A stretch of 64,000 nt of DNA from Lycium barbarum (lineage: Eukaryota; Streptophyta; Magnoliopsida; Solanales; Solanaceae), in NCBI RefSeq assembly GCF_019175385.1, contig NC_083346.1:87372543-87436542 (forward strand), written 5' to 3'. This document shows, piece by piece, positions 58,264 to 64,000 of this stretch. Numbering within the stretch: the stretch's first letter is position 1; every line of letters begins with the position of its first letter. A program made the position numbers and the translations under genes. The notes beneath the pieces were generated by a model. It was not told the DNA's origin. It did not search any database and was given only the letters and a program-made list of their open reading frames with translations.

Positions 58264-58488
58264 CTACGTATCCCGTTTCGGGAATCAGGTCGAACCGTAG
58301 TTCGGGGTAAACATATTTTAGTTTTTTGGTGAGACTGAACTCAAACGAGCACCTACGTATTCCCAATGGGAATCAGGTCATAACGTAGTTTAAAATACAT
58401 AATTTTTGATTTTTGGTTTAAAGCGACCGAGCTTGGAAAAGCACATACGTATCCCCTTATAAGTATAGGGAATCAGGTCCTTGCGTAG
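58264..58488 (-). repeat. Three tandem copies of the two-hairpin module (element B)
   Basis: Copies: 58264-58300 (CTACG/CGTAG, inner TCCCG/CGGGA, then in sense GCTC/GAGC); 58353-58388 (CTACG/CGTAG, inner ATTCCC/GGGAAT, then GCTC/GAGT); 58445-58488 (four outer pairs, inner CCCT/AGGG, then GCTT/AAGC). Each is followed by T(C/A)(A/G)GTC. Spacing is about 90 bp. Confidence 0.85.
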
Positions 58489-58604
58489 TTCGTACATAAT
58501 TTTGGATTTGGTTTTTTCTAAGAAAAAATGCAAAATTGCACGTAAAGGGAATGCAACTAAAGAAACCCTAAACTATGGAAACTCTGAATCCTTGTTACTG
58601 TCTT

Positions 58605-58859
58605 TTCTTCACACGTAGTACCTTTTGATTGCATCTGAATTTATCACTTTTGGCCATTCTTGACCATCCATTTCGGCAACTACTGCAGCTCCTCCTGACA
58701 GTACTTTTCGCACCATATAGGGCCCTTGCCAGTTTGGTGCGAACTTTCCTTTGCATTCTTCTTGATCAGGGAATCTTTATTTGAGTACCAATTGCTCAAT
58801 TTGAAACACCCTAGTTCTCACATGGTTGTTAAAACACGCGCCATTTTTTGCTGGTATAG
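58605..58859 (-). pseudogene. Element B integrase C-terminus
   Basis: In a frame shifted from the long pol frame, sense reads GKFAPNWQGPYMVRKVLSGG and MDGQEWPKVINSDAIKRYYV, then TGA at about 58607. This is the GPY-type integrase end, the same as in element A near 35500. Confidence 0.75.
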
Positions 58860-61070
58860 TTAGCCATGGCAAACAGCAATCATCCTCTTTTCATAGATAA
58901 TAGCCAGTTGCTCATATCTTTTATGGATCCACTCTGCATCGTCTAACTCAACTTCTTGTATTATCCGAAGTGACGGGATTTCTACTTCGGCTGGTATCAC
59001 TGCTTCAGTGCCATACACCAACAGGTATGGAGTGGCTCCAGTCGAAGTCTTGGCAGTAGTGTGGTATCCCAGTAATGCGAAAGGCAACTGTTCATGCCAG
59101 TCTTTGTAGTTATCAATCATTTTTCGGAGGATTTTCTTGATGTTTTTGTTGGCGGCTTCCACAGCCTCATTCATTTGTGGTCGGTATGCGGTTGAATTTC
59201 GTGAGTGATCCAGAACTGCGCACACATGTCTTTCATCAAGTGGTAATTCAGGTTGGCCCCGTTGTCTGTTATGGTTGATTCTGGGATGCCAAACCGTCAT
59301 ATGATGTTGTTGCGCACAAAGTCTGTGACCACTTTCTTTGTCATCAATGAATAAGATGTTTTCTTCCACCCACTTGGTGAAGTAGTCTATGGCGACCAAG
59401 ATGAGACGATGTTTATTTGATGTAGCTGGAGCAATTAGTCCAATGACATCCATGCCCCAAGCGGCGAATGGCCAAGGTGACGTCATAGCATTTAGTTCTG
59501 TTGGAGGGACCATTATCAAGTCACCATGAATCTGACACTTGTGGCATTTTTTGACAAATTTGCTACAGTTATTTTCCATGGTCATCCAGTAATAACCTAC
59601 TCTCAAGATTTTTTTTGCTAGCACAAACCCATTCATGTGGGGTCCGCAAGTTCCAGCATGCACTTTTTCAATCAGTTTTGTAGCTTCAAAAGAATCAACA
59701 CATCTAAGCAATCCCAAGTCTAGAGTTATTTTGTATAGGACATTCTTGTTGAGGAATAAACCATTTTCTAGCTTCCTAATAGTCCTTTTCTGATTTAAAG
59801 TGATTCTGTCGGGATATTCTCCCTTCTCCAAGAACATTTTAATGTCAACGTACCAAGGTTTTCCATCTATCTCAGCCTCTACAAAAACACAGTGGGCTGG
59901 CTGATCTCTTATTTCAATTTTGACAGGATAAATGTATCTCCTGTCAAGATGCTGAATCATGGATGCTATTGTTGCCAACGCATCGGCAAATTCATTCAGG
60001 GTTCTTGGTATATGTTTGAACTTGACCTCTAGGAAATGATCTGCCAATATTTGCACAAGTCCAACACACGGTATGATTTTTTCATTTTTGGTGGCCCACT
60101 TTCCTCGAACTTGATGGATTAGCAAATTCGAGTCGCCAATTACCTGAAGATCATTCACATCCATGTCGAGAGCTAAACGTAGACCGAAGACACAAGCTTC
60201 GTATTCAGCCATGTTGTTAGTGCATTTGAAACTTAACTTGGTTGCCACTGGATAATATTGACCTAAGTCTGAAACCAAGACGGCTCCGATCCCTGATCCT
60301 TTAAAATTGACTGCTCCATCAAAGTATACTTTCCATCCTGACTCGTCTTCACTTTTCTCGTCTTCAATTGTTATTATTTCTTCATCTGGGAAGTAAGTCC
60401 ACAAGGGCACAAAATTGTCATCTACCGGGCTTCCTGCCAGTAGATCTACCAATGCCTGCCCTTTAACTGCCTTCTGTGCGACGTACTGGATGTCGAACTC
60501 ACTTAACAACATTATGGGCATAGGCTGGTGAAACATGTACCTTAGTGGATTCGTTCTTGAGATCAGATAAGTCATGTATGCAGCCATATAATGTCTCAGC
60601 TTCTGAGATACCCAGGTTAGAGCACGACACGTCTTTTCCACCAAGGAGTATTTGGATTCGCAAGGTGTGAACTTCTTACAGATGTAATAGATGGCTCTCT
60701 CTTGCTTGCCTGTTTTGTCATTTTGTGCTAGCATGCATCCAAAAGCATTTTCTGATACCGACATGTATAGCAACAAAGGGCTTCCCGGCCTTTGTGGGAC
60801 TAAAACAGGCAGATTTGACAAGTATCTTTTAATGGTGTCAAATGATTTTTGCCAGTCCTCTGTCCATTTTGTTGGAACATCTTTCTTGAGGAGCTTGAGG
60901 ATCGATTCTATGATTATGGTGGACTGAGCGATGAAGCAACCAATGTAATTCAACCTTCCAAAAAAGCTCATAACCTCTTTCTTTGTTCTTGGCAATGGTA
61001 GCCCTTGGATTACTTTGATCTTGGTGGGTTCTAACTCAATACCACGACGAATGACTAAGAAACCTAGCAA
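58860..61070 (-). pseudogene. Element B RT end, two RNase H domains and integrase
   Basis: A 736-codon open frame. Residues 1-95: RT thumb (FFGRLNYIGCFIAQS). 95-200: first RNase H, with LLLYMSVSENAFG, Ser where the catalytic Asp should be. At about 195 (QPMPIMLLSEF) seven residues present in element A (GKLAKWQ) are missing, an in-frame 21-bp deletion. About 245-375: second, archaeal-type RNase H (VYFDGAVNFKGSG, NNMAEYEAC, GDSNLLIHQVRG, NEFADALATIA), apparently complete. About 470-520: integrase zinc region (HMNGFVLAKK, CHKCQIHGD). Then the core with GMDVIG. From about 59375 to 59215 the frame is shifted and back-shifted: the conserved ITDNGAN with the second catalytic Asp is found only in another frame, with a stop. 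Integrase is therefore dead despite the open frame. Confidence 0.88.
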
Positions 61071-61573
61071 TTTTCCAGCAGGTACTCCAAATGTGATTTT
61101 GCAGGATTCAACTTTATATCGTACTTGCGGAGTCTGTCAAAGAATCTTCTTAAATGTTCGAGGTGGTCCTCACCCACCCAGGATTTGATGACGACGTCGT
61201 CTACATACACCTCAATCTCTTTGTGCATTATATCATGAAAAACGGCAGTCATAGCCCTCATATAAGTAGCGCCGGCGTTCTTGAGTCCAAAAGGCATTAC
61301 CAGGTAATGATACACTCCCCACGGTGTGATGAATGTCGTCTTTTGAGCGTCTTCTTCCTCCATCAATATCTGATGATAGCCTGCGTAACAATCCAAAAAA
61401 AATTGTACCTCATGCTTGGCACAGTTATCAATAAGTATGTGAATATTTGGTAGTGGGAAATTATCCTTTAGGCTAGCACGGTTGAGATCACGGTAGTCCA
61501 CACAAATCCTTATTTTTAAATGTTTCCTTGGTACCAGAACTACGTTTGCCAACCATGTCGGGTATGGTGTCAC
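61064..61573 (-). pseudogene. Element B reverse transcriptase, main part
   Basis: Sense: YPTWLANVVLV, CVDYRDLNRASLKDNFPLPN, DCYAGYHQILMEEEDAQK, FGLKNAGATYMRAM and the catalytic box VYVDDVVIKS with both Asp present. It ends NPAKSHLEYLLENC at 61064 where the frame shifts into the next. The RT core itself looks intact. Confidence 0.86.
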
Positions 61574-61654
61574 CTCAACAACCCCCGACTGAATCTGCTT
61601 TTCTACCTCTTTCTTAATCCGGATGCTGACATCGGGCTTAGGCTACCTGATTTT

Positions 61655-62056
61655 CTATTTTACCGGGGCAAATCCTTTGAGGATCGGCAACCTATGGACA
61701 ACAATATTCGTACTCAAACCTGGCATATCGACGTATGACCAAGCAAAGACATCTTCATACTTTTTCAGCAGGCTCCGATACCCTTCTTTCTCAGCTTCTG
61801 TCAAGTGCACACTTATTCTAGTTTCCCGTACCAGCTCCTCACTTCCTAGATTAATTGCCTCTGTTTCCTCTAGGTTTGGCGTTGGTCTGTTCTCATATTC
61901 TTCTTCGGCATCTATTAACCCTTTCGATTCAGTTATCTCTTCTTCTTGATGGTCATTTTGTTCATCGCCATTTTCACTTATTTTGTAACATGTCATGACA
62001 TTATTTGTAGCCTCTGTATTATTACTGTAAAATAAAATAACATGGTTATTAATCAT
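61655..62056 (-). pseudogene. Element B acidic linker and RT start
   Basis: Sense: NVMTCYKISENGDEQ, EEEITESKGLIDAEEEY, NLEETEAINLGSEELV, then KKYEDVFAWSYVDMPGLSTN and PVK. A stop and shift near 61650 separate it from the RT core. Confidence 0.75.
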
Positions 62057-62253
62057 GTAAAAGCAATCTTAATTATGTACTGGTATATGGTCATTGAAAT
62101 TTTAAAAAGTAGTACAAACGATGGTCCTGACTCAGAATGGAATATCGATCCATTTCTGTTATTAAACAACACGTAATTAAGAAAACATTAAAAGCCAATA
62201 AGCCGTACCTCAAAGCCGACTTTCGCCGTTTTTCTTGAAAATGAGCATTCTTT

Positions 62254-62803
62254 CTACGGCAGAGTGCGCAACGGGGTAGAAGTCCATCCACTTGTTGTCT
62301 CTGCTGGTTCCGAAGGACGAATCTCTAATGCTTCAAAGAATTCTTCAATGATGGCTGCATATTTTTCTTCCCAAAACAATGTCCTTAAACCCTCATCTGG
62401 ATCTCCGCGGTTGTGACCCAATAGGAGTGTTATGAAGGATCGGTAGAGATGAGGGAATGGCTTTCTCATTTCAACAGGACCTTTTGGCCTGTATTCTGCT
62501 TCTTCTTCTTCTACCTTGCATGGCTCGTATCCGACCCCATCGGCACTTCCCATGTTTGATACTCACTGGTTCTCTGATTCCTTGCAAGTTCTTTCCCAAA
62601 ACTTTCCCGGGTTCAAACCCATTCCTCATCATAGTTGTAGTAACCATCTTGTAGACCAGTGGCATAGGGGTATCTTCATCATTTTCCCTACGATCTACCA
62701 TGGCTAGCTCAACAGTATGAAAATCAGCACATACTAGTGATTTCTCTATGACTGGTACAGAGTTATCTGGATAGTTATGGACACTTCCTTTGCCGTGAAT
62801 CAC
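62254..62803 (-). pseudogene. Element B G-patch region
   Basis: 62803-62471: VYKMVTTTMMRNGFEPGKVLGKNL, a G-patch with Val at one conserved Gly, then a shift into 62553-62254 (GSADGVGYEP, PFPHLYRSFI). It is the counterpart of residues 230-365 in the + strand frame at 9000-10097. Confidence 0.75.
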
Positions 62804-62818
62804 GACTTCTTGATCATC

Positions 62819-63289
62819 CTATATGAAATTAAGAAATTGATGTAACGAGGATGCCACAACTCCAGCGGCGTGCAACCATGGTCGGCCCAACAACAGGTTA
62901 TAGCTTGTTTTGATGTCCATGATAATAAACTCTACTACGAACTCCGCGGGGCCCATTTGTATGTGTAGATCTATTTCTCCCATCGGATCGCTGGTTGCAC
63001 CATCATAAGCTTTCACATTGGTCCGACTCTGACGGATCTTTCCAATATCATACCCAAGCTATTTCAGAGTCGTTAAAAGGCACACATTCAACCCGGCTCC
63101 TCCATCAATTAGCACTTGAGGAATAATTTTGTCACGACATTTGACTGTTATGTGCAGGGCTTTTATTATGGGACTTCCCTTCCTTAGGTAATTCATCATC
63201 AGAAAATGATAGCCTATGTGCTCGCACAACATACCCCACAATTTCGGCCAATGTTTCACTTGTAGTACCGATGGGTACTTGGAATTCAT
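62819..63289 (-). pseudogene. Element B aspartic protease
   Basis: 63289-63059 encodes KALHITVKCRDKIIPQVLID and GGAGLNVC: the site I-D-G-G-A-G is intact. After a stop at about 63059, 63016-62819 encodes KAYDGATSDPMGEIDLHIQM and YNLLLGRPWLHAAG. A frameshift near 63170 connects to the upstream frame. Confidence 0.82.
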
Positions 63290-63845
63290 CCAAGGCTTTC
63301 ATCAAGGCCAAGCGATGTTGGGACGAACTGTGTGGTAGTGAAATTACCGATAACCTATCAGGAGTATTATGTAGGTGTTCAACAATCAAATAATCCGTGA
63401 CTGGCATTTGCCTCACGAAAGTTTCAGCTTCACTTTCGGTTATTGTTTTTTTCTGAGGATTTTCGCGACGAGGCGCTTCGGGCACAGGTTTTTCTGGGGC
63501 ATAACACCTTCTTGACCTAGTCATACCCTGAACCACAGAAGCTATTTCTTTTTCTTTATCGATCATTATCTGGTGCGGTGGTTTGATCACAAAGGGTACA
63601 TTCTCAATTGATCCTGATGCTTTGAGTATGAATGGCTCGTTGTGAATTCGAGCGACTGTTGAGGGGTATTTGAGCATGAAAGGCTCTCTTTTGGATATGG
63701 CGGACATCTCAGACTCTTTTGTCAAAAGGCCCAGCGCTTCTTCTCTCTCTTGTAAAGACAACGAGGCGACGGTGCTTTCTAACCCTTCAATATCTGGACG
63801 AATTATCGCCGAGTTCTCTTCCCATTCATCACCTTTTTCTATCAT
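63132..63845 (-). pseudogene. Element B gag-protease spacer frame
   Basis: A 237-codon frame: ESTVASLSLQEREEALGLL, then VQGMTRSRRCYAPEKP, KKTITESEAETFVRQMPVTD and LMKALDEFQVPIGTTSETLA, leading to HRLSFSDDELPKEGKSHNK. The last part matches residues 10-70 of the + strand protease frame (EAYVPSETTSEALGG). It is the region before the protease, with unknown role. It ends out of frame after KSHNK. Confidence 0.72.
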
Positions 63846-63904
63846 GTGAATTTGGTTTCCTCAGTGCTTTGGGAGCGGATTTGTGTCCACATTTTGAGGT
63901 GTTG

Positions 63905-64000
63905 TGTTACACCTCGGAAAAAAAAATTCGTTGATGCATAGTGGATAGACTAACGAGGGGCACAAAGTATATGATGTTTCAATAAGTAAGAAATAGCATT
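63905..64000 (+). mobile_element. Start of a Tekay-type LTR on +, cut by window edge
   Basis: TGTTACACCTCGG at 63905 equals the sense start of the other Tekay LTRs here, now on the + strand. It interrupts element B. The preceding five bases (63900-63904, TGTTG) should reappear at its far end. Confidence 0.75.

Larger units (their letters stand above)
56224..63904 (-). mobile_element. Ogre/Tat element B, decayed, 5' end cut by a Tekay LTR
   Basis: In sense: protease region (63845 on), G-patch, acidic linker, RT, first RNase H, second RNase H, integrase, a 3' region with both hairpin modules and a TTC microsatellite, polypurine tract, then the LTR at 56223. Gag and the 5' LTR lie beyond 63905, where a + strand Tekay LTR interrupts. 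Element A has the same order but is clearly a different subfamily by sequence. Confidence 0.88.

Noticed and set aside
1..64000. tRNA or rRNA genes
   Set aside because: No cloverleaf with A and B boxes or rRNA core sequence was recognised; tRNA-like strings are primer binding sites only.

Overview
The window is plant repetitive DNA, almost entirely LTR retrotransposons and their debris; I found no convincing host gene. A plant source follows from the lineages present: Ty3/gypsy chromovirus with a C-terminal chromodomain (Tekay type), Tat/Ogre type with two RNase H domains, and Athila type with a tRNA-Asp-like primer site. The LTR termini and general texture look like Solanaceae, which is inference from familiarity, not a search.

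Layout. 1-5736: LTR debris holding a Tekay-type solo LTR (1129-3451, target duplication GATGG), a protease fragment and the primer-site edge of another element. 5737-17956: a young, internally deleted Ogre-type element on + (target duplication CAAAC), with only two differences seen over 3253 bp of LTR overlap, one intact protease/G-patch frame and a repeat-rich 3' region. 17962-21522: two further LTR pieces. 21523-33035: a decayed Athila-type element on +, with a solo Tekay LTR (23492-25727, GCAAC) inside its gag and its 3' end missing. 33036-36186 and 46165 to about 54000: one decayed Ogre-type element (A) on -, split inside integrase by a nearly complete Tekay element (36187-46159, GATGG) that has a 1530-codon open frame. 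About 54000-56223: an Ogre LTR that appears to serve as 3' LTR of element B and 5' LTR of element A. 56224-63904: decayed Ogre-type element B on -. From 63905: the start of another Tekay LTR on +, cut by the window edge.

Insertion order follows from nesting: the Ogre, Athila and LTR hosts are older, the Tekay copies landed in them, and the + strand Ogre entered an older LTR. The most notable signal is not a gene. It is a two-hairpin sequence module found 15 times in the untranslated regions of all three Ogre-type elements. Its stems change base pairs in a compensatory way between copies, which suggests selection on RNA (or ssDNA) structure. A second hairpin module, and a cluster of palindromes (TACGGNCCGTA) shared by LTRs of unrelated lineages, are further signals that ordinary annotation would miss.

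All boundaries come from reading the sequence. Where an end is not marked by TG/CA, a target duplication or a motif, it is approximate and stated as such.
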